From: Microbacterium flavum
Lineage (GTDB): Bacteria; Actinomycetota; Actinomycetes; Actinomycetales; Microbacteriaceae
Length of the DNA stretch: 64,000 bases
Assembly (NCBI RefSeq): GCF_018717645.1
Contig: NZ_JAFLHG010000003.1
Coordinates: 226,174 to 290,173, forward strand
Direction: 5' to 3'
Under the pieces are notes generated by a model. It was not told the DNA's origin and ran no database searches. It saw nothing but the letters and a program-made list of their open reading frames with translations. Below are positions 55,161 through 62,519 of this stretch, one piece after another (the stretch's first letter is position 1; the number at the start of each line of letters is the position of its first letter). The translations under genes were made by a program, and so were the position numbers.

Positions 55161-56069
55161 ATGGACGAACCCGAGTTCGATGTGCAGAGCCTCCGGATCG
55201 TGCGCTCCATCGCCGACACGGGCTCGATCACGCGCGCAGCCGAGGCGCTCGGCCTCAGCCAGCCCGCGGTCAGCCAGCATCTGCGCCGCCTCGAGGCACG
55301 GCTGGGCATCGCGGTGGTCGAGCGGATCGGACGCGGCATCCGCCTCACCGAAGCCGGGCGGGTGCTCGCGCGGCACGCGCCCGCGGTGACCCTCGCGATC
55401 GACGCCGCCGCCGAGGAGCTCGCGCAGCTGCGGGGTCTTCGGACCGGCGTCGTGCGCCTCGTCGCGTTCCCCTCGGCCTCGCCCGTCCTCGTGCCGCGGC
55501 TCATCGCCGCTCTCGCGTCATCCCACCCCGGCCTGTCGCTCACCTACATCGAGGCCGAGCCTCCCGAGGCGGTCGCCGCCGTGCGCGAGGACCGAGCCGA
55601 TATCGCGCTCACGTTCAGCTACCCCGGCGACCGAGATGATCCCCACCGTTCCAGCGCGCGCGGCCTCTCGGTGCGCGCGGCCGGGCGCGACGACCTCATG
55701 CTCGTCCTCCCCGTGGGCCATGCCGCCGTGACGGAGATCACGGAGCTCGCGGACGAGACCTGGATCGCCGGATGCCCGCGATGCCGCGGCCACCTGCTCG
55801 AGCTCTGCGAACGCGCGGGCTTCGAGCCGAGGATCGGCTACGAGACAGACAACTACGTCGCCGTCGAGGGCCTCGTGGCGCAGGGGATCGGCGTCGCGAC
55901 CCTCCCGCGGATGGCGCTCGAATCGTTCCCGCTCCTGCCCGGGGTCGCCACCGCCCCGTTGCCGGCTGCCGAAGCGCGACGGCTGCACGTCGTCACGGCC
56001 CAGGGCGCGGAGCGCGTCCCGTCCCTCGCCGCCGCCCTCACGACGCTGGAGGATGTGCTGGCCCGCTAG
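55161..56069 (+). CDS. LysR family transcriptional regulator
   Basis: 302-residue LTTR. N-terminal HTH: VQSLRIVRSIADTGSITRAA, EALGLSQPAVSQHLRRLEAR, with the recognition helix near residues 30-50; effector domain with GVVRLVAFPSASPVLVPRLI and DDLMLVLPVGH. Likely activates the divergent class V aminotransferase. Its TAG stop overlaps the -10 box of the downstream methyltransferase gene. Confidence 0.92.
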   Translation: MDEPEFDVQSLRIVRSIADTGSITRAAEALGLSQPAVSQHLRRLEARLGIAVVERIGRGIRLTEAGRVLARHAPAVTLAIDAAAEELAQLRGLRTGVVRLVAFPSASPVLVPRLIAALASSHPGLSLTYIEAEPPEAVAAVREDRADIALTFSYPGDRDDPHRSSARGLSVRAAGRDDLMLVLPVGHAAVTEITELADETWIAGCPRCRGHLLELCERAGFEPRIGYETDNYVAVEGLVAQGIGVATLPRMALESFPLLPGVATAPLPAAEARRLHVVTAQGAERVPSLAAALTTLEDVLAR

Positions 56070-56072
56070 GCT
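56067..56072 (+). promoter_or_regulatory. Putative -10 box of methyltransferase gene
   Basis: TAGGCT, containing the LysR stop codon, 7 nt before GTG 56080. Confidence 0.45.
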
Positions 56073-56079
56073 CGCCCTC

Positions 56080-56859
56080 GTGTCGGAGTGGGAGGGGACG
56101 GGAGCGGCCTACGCCGCCTCGTTCGCGCTTCTCACGGCAGGCGCCGTCGACGCAGTGCTGGATGCCGTCGCCGCTCGCGTTCCCCGCGGCGAGCTGCTGG
56201 ACGCGGGTGCCGGGTCGGGTGCGCTCCTCGCCGCCGCGGAGCGGCGCGGATACGTGGTGCAGGCGGCGGAGCCGGAGCCATCCCTGATCGCGGTTCTCCG
56301 CGACGTGCATCCGCGCGTGGCCGTGGCACCCGCCGCGCTGCCCCACCTTCCGTACCCCGATGGGGCGTTCGACGCCGTCACGGCGACCTTCGTCCTCAAC
56401 CACGTGCACGATCCGCGGGCGTCCGCGCGAGAGCTTGCTCGCGTGTCACGCGCGGGCGGCGCGGTCGCCGCGACGATCTGGCCCGCGGGGACCAGCCCGC
56501 TGCGACCCCTGTGGGAGGCGATGTCCCGCGTCGTCGGCTCGGGGTCGCCGGCGCACACGCTCCCACCCGATCGAGACTTCCCCCGCACGCCGGAGGGCCT
56601 GGCGCGGCTGTTGACGGATGCCGGGGTGCGGGATGTCGATACCTCCGAGCCCGCGTGGACATGGGAGATCTCGCCCGACGCGCTCTGGAGCGGGGTCGAG
56701 GGCGGGATCGCGACGATCGGCAACCTCTACCGCCGAGTGGACCCCCCGACCCGGCGTCGCATGCGGGAGGTGTACGAGCGCGAAAGCGCCGCACTCGTCG
56801 GGACATCCGACGTGCTCCGCCTGCCCCACACGGCCGTGCTGGCCGTCGGCACACGATGA
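56080..56859 (+). CDS. Class I SAM-dependent methyltransferase
   Basis: 259-residue methyltransferase. Motif I LLDAGAGSGALLAAAERRGY near residue 37, acidic residue in AAEPEPSLI, motif II PDGAFDAVTATFVLNH and LARVSRAGGAVAATIWPAG. This is the Methyltransf_11/25 type acting on small molecules; substrate unknown. GTG 56080 preferred over an upstream ATG (56053) that overlaps LysR, because of the -10 box at the leaderless distance. Confidence 0.85.
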   Translation: MSEWEGTGAAYAASFALLTAGAVDAVLDAVAARVPRGELLDAGAGSGALLAAAERRGYVVQAAEPEPSLIAVLRDVHPRVAVAPAALPHLPYPDGAFDAVTATFVLNHVHDPRASARELARVSRAGGAVAATIWPAGTSPLRPLWEAMSRVVGSGSPAHTLPPDRDFPRTPEGLARLLTDAGVRDVDTSEPAWTWEISPDALWSGVEGGIATIGNLYRRVDPPTRRRMREVYERESAALVGTSDVLRLPHTAVLAVGTR

Positions 56860-56906
56860 GGCTCGCGCAGCATCCCGCGGCCCCGGAACGCCCGCGCCCG
56901 CGCACC

Positions 56907-56912
56907 TAGACT
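56907..56912 (+). promoter_or_regulatory. Putative -10 box of gltX
   Basis: TAGACT, 7 nt before the ATG at 56920; leaderless arrangement. Confidence 0.5.
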
Positions 56913-56919
56913 GGGGGTG

Positions 56920-58434
56920 ATGTCTGCAGCGATCGATCCCCGAACCACCACCGCCACCGGACCCGAGGTCCGCGTGCGGTTCTGCCCCTCGCCGACGGGC
57001 CTCCCGCACGTCGGGATGATCCGCACGGCCCTGTACAACTGGGCGTACGCGCGGCACACCGGCGGCAAGCTCATCTTCCGCGTGGAGGACACCGACGCCG
57101 CCCGCGACAGCGAGGAGAGCTATCGGCAGCTGGTCGACGCGCTCACGTGGCTGGAGATCGACTGGGACGAGGGTGTCGAGAAGGGCGGTCCGCACGCGCC
57201 CTACCGGCAGTCGCAGCGGCGCGAGATCTACGCCGAGGTCCTCGAGAAGCTCGTGGCATCCGGCGCCGTGTACGAGTCCTACTCGACCGCCGAGGAGATC
57301 GACGCGCGCAACGCGGCCGCCGGTCGCGCGAAGCAGCTCGGCTACGACAACGCCGACCGCGACCTCACCGACGAGCAGAAGGCCGCGTTCCGCGCCGAGG
57401 GCCGCGAACCCGCCTACCGCCTGCGCGTCCCGGATGCCGACCTGACCTACGTCGACCTGATCCGCGGCGACGTGACCTTCCCCGCGGGATCGTTCCCCGA
57501 CTTCGTCGTCGTCCGCGCGGGCGGGCAGGCGCTGTACACCTTCACGAACCCCGTCGACGACGCGCTCATGGGCATCACCCACGTCATCCGCGGCGAAGAC
57601 CTCATGCCCTCGACCGCGCGTCAGCTCGCGCTCTACAGCGCCCTCATCGACGCAGGGGTCACCCCGTTCGTGCCGCGCTTCGGGCACATGCCGCTCGTGC
57701 TCGGCGAGACCGGCACCAAGAAGCTTTCCAAGCGCGACCCGCAGGCCGATCTCTTCCTCCTGCGCGAGAAGGGCTTCATCCACGAGGGCCTCCTGAACTA
57801 CCTGTCGCTGCTCGGCTGGTCGATCGCGGCCGACCGCGACGTCTTCTCGCGCGATGAGCTGGTCGCCGCGTTCGACATCGCCGACGTGAACCCGAACCCG
57901 GCCCGCTTCGACCAGAAGAAGGCCGAGTCGATCAACGGCGACCACGTCCGCATGCTGGATGTCGCGGATTTCTCCGCACGGCTCGTGCCGTACCTGCACG
58001 CCGCCGGACTCGTGGAGAACCCGCCGACGCCTGCGCAGCAGGAGACGCTGGACGCCGCAGCCCCGCTCGTCCAGGAGCGTATGCAGCTCCTCGGCGACGC
58101 ACCGGGGCTCCTCGGCTTCCTGTTCCGCGACGAGGTCGTCTACGACGAGGACGCCCGCGGCGGCCTGCCCGCCAACGCGGGTGAGGTCCTCGTCGCCTCC
58201 ATCGGCGCCCTCGAGGAGGTGCCCGAGCAGGGCTTCACCGCCGCGGCGGTGCAGAGCGCGCTGTCGGATGCGCTGATCGAGGGCCTCGGCCTGAAGCCCC
58301 GCGTCGCCTACGGCCCTCTGCGCGTCGCGGTCAGCGGCCGGCGCGTCTCGCCGCCGCTGTTCGAGTCGATGGAGCTGCTCGGCAAGGGGGAGTCGATCCG
58401 TCGCCTCGACGCGCTCGTCCAGCAGGTCGGCTGA
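56920..58434 (+). CDS. gltX: Glutamyl-tRNA synthetase
   Basis: 504-residue class I synthetase. HIGH-like motif [21 protein letters not shown] near residue 22 and [12 protein letters not shown] (KMSKS-like) near residue 268; [15 protein letters not shown] and [20 protein letters not shown] are family motifs. Two in-frame starts (GTG 56917, ATG 56920) are compatible; ATG chosen for the -10 spacing. A tRNA-Gln gene follows 91 bp after the stop. Many actinobacteria lack GlnRS, so this enzyme would then also make Glu-tRNA-Gln. Confidence 0.96.
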   Translation: MSAAIDPRTTTATGPEVRVRFCPSPTGLPHVGMIRTALYNWAYARHTGGKLIFRVEDTDAARDSEESYRQLVDALTWLEIDWDEGVEKGGPHAPYRQSQRREIYAEVLEKLVASGAVYESYSTAEEIDARNAAAGRAKQLGYDNADRDLTDEQKAAFRAEGREPAYRLRVPDADLTYVDLIRGDVTFPAGSFPDFVVVRAGGQALYTFTNPVDDALMGITHVIRGEDLMPSTARQLALYSALIDAGVTPFVPRFGHMPLVLGETGTKKLSKRDPQADLFLLREKGFIHEGLLNYLSLLGWSIAADRDVFSRDELVAAFDIADVNPNPARFDQKKAESINGDHVRMLDVADFSARLVPYLHAAGLVENPPTPAQQETLDAAAPLVQERMQLLGDAPGLLGFLFRDEVVYDEDARGGLPANAGEVLVASIGALEEVPEQGFTAAAVQSALSDALIEGLGLKPRVAYGPLRVAVSGRRVSPPLFESMELLGKGESIRRLDALVQQVG

Positions 58435-58525
58435 GCGCGAGCGGGCCGGTCGCGCCCGGTCGGTTTGGATCGGGTCCCGGGGTGGGCTAAGCTTGATCCT
58501 CGGTACGACTTCGGTCGAACACTCT

Positions 58526-58597
58526 TGGGGTATGGTGTAATTGGCAACACGGCGGTTTCTGGTTCCGTTGTTCTTGGTTCGAGTCCAGGTACCCCAG
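58526..58597 (+). tRNA. tRNA-Gln (anticodon CTG)
   Basis: 72 nt. Acceptor TGGGGTA pairs with TACCCCA; anticodon loop TTCTGGT gives CTG; the stem GCGGT/TCCGT has a U-U closing pair, as in other Gln tRNAs; T arm GGTTCGAGTCC. Discriminator G, CCA not encoded. Confidence 0.95.
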
Positions 58598-58601
58598 CGT
58601 G

Positions 58602-58631
58602 AAAGAACCCCCGGTCGACCGGGGGTTCTTT
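58602..58631 (+). terminator. Terminator after tRNA-Gln
   Basis: Thirty-base perfect palindrome with arms AAAGAACCCCCGGTC and its complement, ending TTCTTTGCTTTT. It separates the tRNA from the lipoprotein gene. Confidence 0.9.
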
Positions 58632-58654
58632 GCTTTTCAGAGGACGGAGAAGTG

Positions 58655-59068
58655 ATGACCGGTCGTACTCTCCTGCGGGCCGTGGCGGCCGCGGCGGTTT
58701 CGGTGGCGGCACTGACCTTCGCCGCGTGCGGCTCACCCGCGGCGGCGCCCGCCTCGCCGACGCCGATTGGTGGAAATGTCATCGCCCCGGTGACCATGTC
58801 CGCCGGGTCGCTTCAGGGCGCGACCGTGGACCTCGTCGTGGGTCAGGTGTTGAACATCTCCACGGGAGACCTCGCGGCGGACAGCTATACGGCCGCCGTC
58901 GCCGACACCGCGGTCGCGTCCTTCACACCCGGCGGCGAGAAGTCGGGTGCGGTATTCAACCCGGGAATCACCGCCGTCGCGCCCGGTACGACCGCCGTGC
59001 GGATGACGAACAGCCAGGGCGGCATCCAGCCGCTGGACTTCACGGTCGTCGTCGCCGAGAGAAAATGA
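58655..59068 (+). CDS. Lipoprotein of unknown function
   Basis: 137 residues. Signal peptide RTLLRAVAAAAVSVAALTFAAC with lipobox FAAC (Cys about 23), then a Pro/Ala linker and a small beta-rich domain ending PLDFTVVVAERK that resembles a bacterial Ig-like fold (GTTAVRMTNSQGG). ATG 58655 preceded by GGAGAAG. Exposed cell-envelope protein; no specific function seen. Confidence 0.75.
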   Translation: MTGRTLLRAVAAAAVSVAALTFAACGSPAAAPASPTPIGGNVIAPVTMSAGSLQGATVDLVVGQVLNISTGDLAADSYTAAVADTAVASFTPGGEKSGAVFNPGITAVAPGTTAVRMTNSQGGIQPLDFTVVVAERK

Positions 59069-59169
59069 CCTCGTCGGCGTCGTCATCGATGACGTCGGCC
59101 GCCTTCTCGCGGAAGTCCGCGACGGCCGCGGCGCTCGGTGACACGGTCTCGAGCCATGACGGTCGCGGC

Positions 59170-59175
59170 TAGTCT
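59170..59175 (+). promoter_or_regulatory. Putative -10 box of DUF3021 gene
   Basis: TAGTCT, 7 nt before GTG 59183; selects this codon as the likely start. Confidence 0.45.
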
Positions 59176-59182
59176 GATCGAC

Positions 59183-59530
59183 GTGAAGAAGACGCGACCC
59201 TTCCTGATCTCGGGAGCCGTGACCGCGGTCGTGATGGTCACGATCTCCCTCTTCATCCCGGACCGCGCGCAGTCGATCAGCACGCTCTGCGTCGGGCTCA
59301 TCGCGGGCGTGACGATCGCGGCGATCCCGATCTACGACATCCCGTCCTGGTCGCTCCTCCAGCGGTCGCTGCTGCATTTCGGCGTGATCGCGGTGACCGT
59401 CCTTCCGCTCGTCCTCGTCAGCGGCTGGTTCAGCGCGCCCGTGTCGGTTCTGGTGTTCCTGCTGTTCGGAGTCGTCGGATGGACCGTGGGGTACCTCCTG
59501 CACCGGCGTCGGGAGCGCGTGCGGACGTGA
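59183..59530 (+). CDS. DUF3021-like membrane protein
   Basis: 115 residues with four hydrophobic segments (FLISGAVTAVVMVTISLFIP, STLCVGLIAGVTIAAIPIYD, LLHFGVIAVTVLPLVLVSG, VSVLVFLLFGVVGWTVGYLL) and a basic tail (LHRRRERVRT). The four-helix layout and length match DUF3021 proteins, often linked to LytTR-type regulators, but none is present here. Overlaps the PAP2 gene by 4 nt. Confidence 0.68.
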   Translation: MKKTRPFLISGAVTAVVMVTISLFIPDRAQSISTLCVGLIAGVTIAAIPIYDIPSWSLLQRSLLHFGVIAVTVLPLVLVSGWFSAPVSVLVFLLFGVVGWTVGYLLHRRRERVRT

Positions 59531-60228
59531 AGCTGCGACCGCCTTCGCGCGCCTCGGCGAACCGTGCCGGGACGACACTCCGGCGGTCACTCGTCCCCGC
59601 GGTCGCGTTCCTCGCGTTCCTGGGCGTGCTCGCTCTGGTGGAGGCGGGGTGGGCGCCGCTGCGGGCGCTCAATGACTCCGTCGCCCTCAGCGCCCATGCC
59701 ACGGGGCGCGCCGTCGGATGGGAGTGGTGGACTCCGGTGTGGCAGGCGGTCTCGCTGGCGGGAGCGCCCACGGTCTTCCGTGTGCTGGCGGCGGCAGCCC
59801 TCCTCATCGTCTGGGTCGCGCCGTCGCCCCGCCTCCGGTCTGCACGCGGCGCGGTGACGGGGGCAGCCCTCGCGGTGCTGGCCGGCGGGCTCCTGCCCGT
59901 GGCGATCAAGGCGCTCGTCGGCCGTCCGCGTCCGGAGGCCGCCCTCGTGGCGGCCGCGCAGAGTTCATTCCCGTCCGCGCATGCATTCGGGATCACGGTC
60001 GCCGCGCTCTGCGCGATCGGTCTCGCCCGACGCGGCCAGCCCCGCGTCATGACGTCGATCGCGGCGGGCGTGCTCGTCCTTGTCGTGTGCGGGGCGCGCG
60101 TCTGCCTCGCCGTGCACTACCTCAGCGACGTCGTCGCGGGCGCCGCGCTGGGAGTCGTCTGGGTCGGCGTGGCATCCGTCGCCGGCCATGCCGTGCTCAG
60201 CGCCGGGGCGGGTGGGCGGGCGCGATGA
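59527..60228 (+). CDS. PAP2 superfamily phosphatase
   Basis: 233-residue integral membrane lipid phosphatase. The three PAP2 motifs are clear: KALVGRPRP (near residue 130), SSFPSAHAF (near 150) and RVCLAVHYLSDVVAG (near 200), with about five membrane segments. Likely dephosphorylates lipid phosphates or undecaprenyl pyrophosphate. GTG start overlaps the DUF3021 stop. The 3' end overlaps the convergent kinase remnant by 32 bp; in related bacteria such genes are sometimes fused to or near diacylglycerol-kinase genes. Confidence 0.85.
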   Translation: MKLRPPSRASANRAGTTLRRSLVPAVAFLAFLGVLALVEAGWAPLRALNDSVALSAHATGRAVGWEWWTPVWQAVSLAGAPTVFRVLAAAALLIVWVAPSPRLRSARGAVTGAALAVLAGGLLPVAIKALVGRPRPEAALVAAAQSSFPSAHAFGITVAALCAIGLARRGQPRVMTSIAAGVLVLVVCGARVCLAVHYLSDVVAGAALGVVWVGVASVAGHAVLSAGAGGRAR

Positions 60229-60940
60229 CGGTCAGCGCGCGGGGGAGGACCCGCGCGTCGAGGTGATCGATCTCCTCGCCGATCTCTCCATCGCGCGCAA
60301 TCCGGTACGGGCCATCGGGCAGGTCGAAGTGGTACTCGGCGTCGGAGTACTGCTGATAGCGGCGGTTGCGCTCGATGCGCCCGCGGAAGAGGTCGAGGAT
60401 AACGCGGGCGCGAGAGCCCAGGCGCGTGACGCCGAGCAGGCGCAGGTCGATGCGTCCGTCGTCGACGGTGGCTCGACGCACGGGCGCGAATCCGCGCGGC
60501 TCATAGCGGCCGTTGCCGAGGAACATCAGGCTGAAGCGTGCGTCGACGACCTCCCCGTCGAGGTCCTCCACGCGCAGCCGCACCGCCTTCGCTCCGCCGA
60601 GGGTGCGGATCGCCGCGACGACGGCGGCGAGCGGCTTACCGATCCGGTGTTCGTAGCGCTCGCGGACCGTGACGAAATCGGTGTAGGCGCCGACGCTCGC
60701 CGTGTTCACGAAGATCTTCCCGTTGACCTCGCCGAGGTCGACTTTGGCGACCGTCCCGGCCTGCACCGCGGCGATGGCCGCCGGCAAGGGGAACATGCCG
60801 AGATCCTTCGCGAAGTGGTTGAAGGTGCCGGCGGGCAGGACGGCGAGGGGGATGCCGTGGTCGCGCGCGGCCGCGGCCGCCCGCTGTACGGTGCCGTCAC
60901 CGCCGGCCACCGCAACCATCGCATGTTGCAGTGAATGCAA
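60197..60940 (-). pseudogene. 5'-truncated diacylglycerol/lipid kinase
   Basis: Residual 247 codons of a YegS/DgkB-type lipid kinase. The Gly-rich GGDGT motif, which normally lies 50-60 residues in, is only 12 codons from the first Met here (VAVAGGDGTVQ), so the start and nucleotide-binding N-terminus are missing. The rest is intact (GTFNHFAKDLG, GRIDLRLLGVTR, GPYRIARDGEIGEEIDHL). The loss coincides with the TTGCA-N5-TGCAA dyad (60926-60940) and a mobile module, so truncation by integration is the simplest reading. It might still be translated, but probably without activity. Confidence 0.75.
60926..60940. mobile_element. Candidate recombination site at broken kinase end
   Basis: TTGCA-gtgaa-TGCAA, an exact 5-5-5 dyad (extended by G/C to 17 bp) lying at the point where the kinase reading frame loses its 5' part. 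A second dyad with the same outer bases is at 61065. Suggests a recombinase core site or element end; no direct experimental support. Confidence 0.55.
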
Positions 60941-61033
60941 CTGTCGATTCTTGCTAGCGACTATTGATCGGGGCGCTCGACGCTGGGTGGCATCGACCCT
61001 AACAGCGAGATCTCGTGGAGCGCGAAGCTCAGC

Positions 61034-61063
61034 TTGACGAGGTGATGCACCGTCCCGTACGTT
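61034..61063 (+). promoter_or_regulatory. Promoter of the recombinase gene
   Basis: TTGACG, 18-bp spacer, TACGTT (61058-61063). Transcription would start near 61070, within the second TTGCA dyad. Confidence 0.55.
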
Positions 61064-61064
61064 G

Positions 61065-61079
61065 TTGCATCAAATGCAA
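61065..61079. promoter_or_regulatory. Second TTGCA-N5-TGCAA dyad over the recombinase start
   Basis: TTGCA-tcaaa-TGCAA overlaps the predicted transcription start and the ATG at 61074. Same arms as 60926-60940, so the recombinase or its HTH partner may bind here and repress the operon. Confidence 0.5.
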
Positions 61080-62192
61080 GATTTTGGAGCTTCGCCGGCG
61101 GCCCTCCGACTGATCACATCGACGTCGAATGTCGCTTTGGCGAACCCTGAGCAGCAGGTTTTCAGCGCGATGGTGGAGGGGTGGCGGAGCCAGCAGCTGT
61201 CCCGCGGGCTTCGCGAGCAGACGATCCGGAATCGTGTGGCGACGGTGACGCGCTCCCGTGAGTTCGTGGACAAGCCACCGTGGAAGTGGACCGTCGCGGA
61301 TGTCGACGAGTTCACCGCCGAGTCCGGGGTCCGTACGCGGGCGTTGTCGACGGTGCGGGCGAATCACGGCGCGATTCGCGCGTTCTGTGACTACCTCACG
61401 AGCCCGTTGTACGACTGGATGGAGATCTGCGACAGGGAGTTCGGCGACGTGCCGTCGCAGGTGTGTCTGCCGTGGAACACGGTCGCGCACCGGTTCGAGT
61501 TCGAGGGCGACGGGAAGCGCCGCCCGTTCACGTACGACGAGGTCGAGCGCCTGTTCGACACGGCTGATGCCCGCGTCGAGATGCTCGTCGATTCCGGACG
61601 GAAGGGCGCACTCGGAGCGCTGCGGGACACGCAGCTGCTGAAGACGATCTACGCGTTCGGACTGCGCCGGACGGAAGCGGTGATGCTCGATACCGTCGAC
61701 TTGCACCACAACGCGAAGATGCGGCAGTGGGGACGCTATGGAGCGATCCACGTGCGGTGGGCGAAAGCGGCGGGCGGCGGCGCGCCCAGGCGTCGCACCG
61801 TGCTGCTGGTGCCGGAGTTCGACTGGTGGGTGCCGGGCATGCAGCAATGGCTCGAACAAGCGCGGGAGCGTTTCGCGCCGGACGACGATCTCGACGCACT
61901 CTGGGTAACCGAGCGTCGCACACGCCTGTCGGCCGGCTACTTGGACCGACGATTCGCGGAACTGCGTGATGAGGCCGGCCTGTCGAAGGATCTCACGTTG
62001 CACAGCCTTCGGCACTCCTATGTGACACACCTGCTGGAGTTCGGCTACGCCGAGCGATTCGTGCAGGAGCAGGTCGGGCACATGCACGCGTCGACGACCT
62101 CGATCTATGCCTCCGTCAGCTCGGACTACAAGAATCGGGTGCTCGCGGAGGCGCTGAAGGCTCTCATCGAAGGGGAAACAGATGACCGTTGA
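61074..62192 (+). CDS. Tyrosine recombinase (phage-integrase family)
   Basis: 372-residue site-specific recombinase. N-terminal core-binding domain (residues about 20-110) and a catalytic domain with Arg in FGLRRTEAVML (near residue 203), HSLRHSYVTHLLEFG (H-x-x-R near 315), VGHMHASTTSIYASVSSDYK (His and nucleophile Tyr near 340-350). The R-H-x-x-R-H-Y set is complete, so it should be active. ATG 61074 chosen from promoter spacing; TTG 61062 adds four residues. Overlaps the HTH gene by 11 nt. Base word use (few GGATGCC) differs from the host. Confidence 0.9.
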   Translation: MQDFGASPAALRLITSTSNVALANPEQQVFSAMVEGWRSQQLSRGLREQTIRNRVATVTRSREFVDKPPWKWTVADVDEFTAESGVRTRALSTVRANHGAIRAFCDYLTSPLYDWMEICDREFGDVPSQVCLPWNTVAHRFEFEGDGKRRPFTYDEVERLFDTADARVEMLVDSGRKGALGALRDTQLLKTIYAFGLRRTEAVMLDTVDLHHNAKMRQWGRYGAIHVRWAKAAGGGAPRRRTVLLVPEFDWWVPGMQQWLEQARERFAPDDDLDALWVTERRTRLSAGYLDRRFAELRDEAGLSKDLTLHSLRHSYVTHLLEFGYAERFVQEQVGHMHASTTSIYASVSSDYKNRVLAEALKALIEGETDDR

Positions 62193-62517
62193 GCTCGAGA
62201 CCGGATGGAACCTGCGCAGTGTGATGGCGTCGCGCGGGATCTTCCAGACTTCCAAGTTGAAACCGCTGCTCGAGGAGCGCGGCATCGACCTGTCCCGTGA
62301 GCAGGTGTATCGGCTCGTGACACAGTCCCCGCAGCGGGTGCGCCTCGACGTGCTCTCTGCACTCTGCGACGCTCTCGACTGCTCGCTCGATGATCTGGTG
62401 ACGATCACCCGACGCGAGGCCGCGACTCCGGTAGCTGTCGGCGAGGAGGCGACGCGCGGGTCGATCGGCGATCTTCGCCCGGTCCGCGCCGCCATTCGTC
62501 GGCCGCGCACGAAGTAG
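62182..62517 (+). CDS. Small HTH (Xre/Cro-like) protein
   Basis: 111 residues. A Cro/C1-type helix-turn-helix around residues 33-70 (LSREQVYRLVTQSPQRVRLD, VLSALCDALDCSLDDLVTI), then a basic tail (RAAIRRPRTK). Overlaps the recombinase gene by 11 nt, so both are translated from one mRNA. Probably a regulator or a recombination directionality/accessory factor; nothing in the sequence distinguishes these. Confidence 0.82.
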   Translation: MTVELETGWNLRSVMASRGIFQTSKLKPLLEERGIDLSREQVYRLVTQSPQRVRLDVLSALCDALDCSLDDLVTITRREAATPVAVGEEATRGSIGDLRPVRAAIRRPRTK

Positions 62518-62519
62518 CC

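Noticed and set aside
56446..58797. 783-codon minus-strand open frame opposite gltX and the methyltransferase gene
   Set aside because: It covers tRNA-Gln, a terminator and two real genes; no recognisable domain. Antisense shadow of GC-rich coding DNA.
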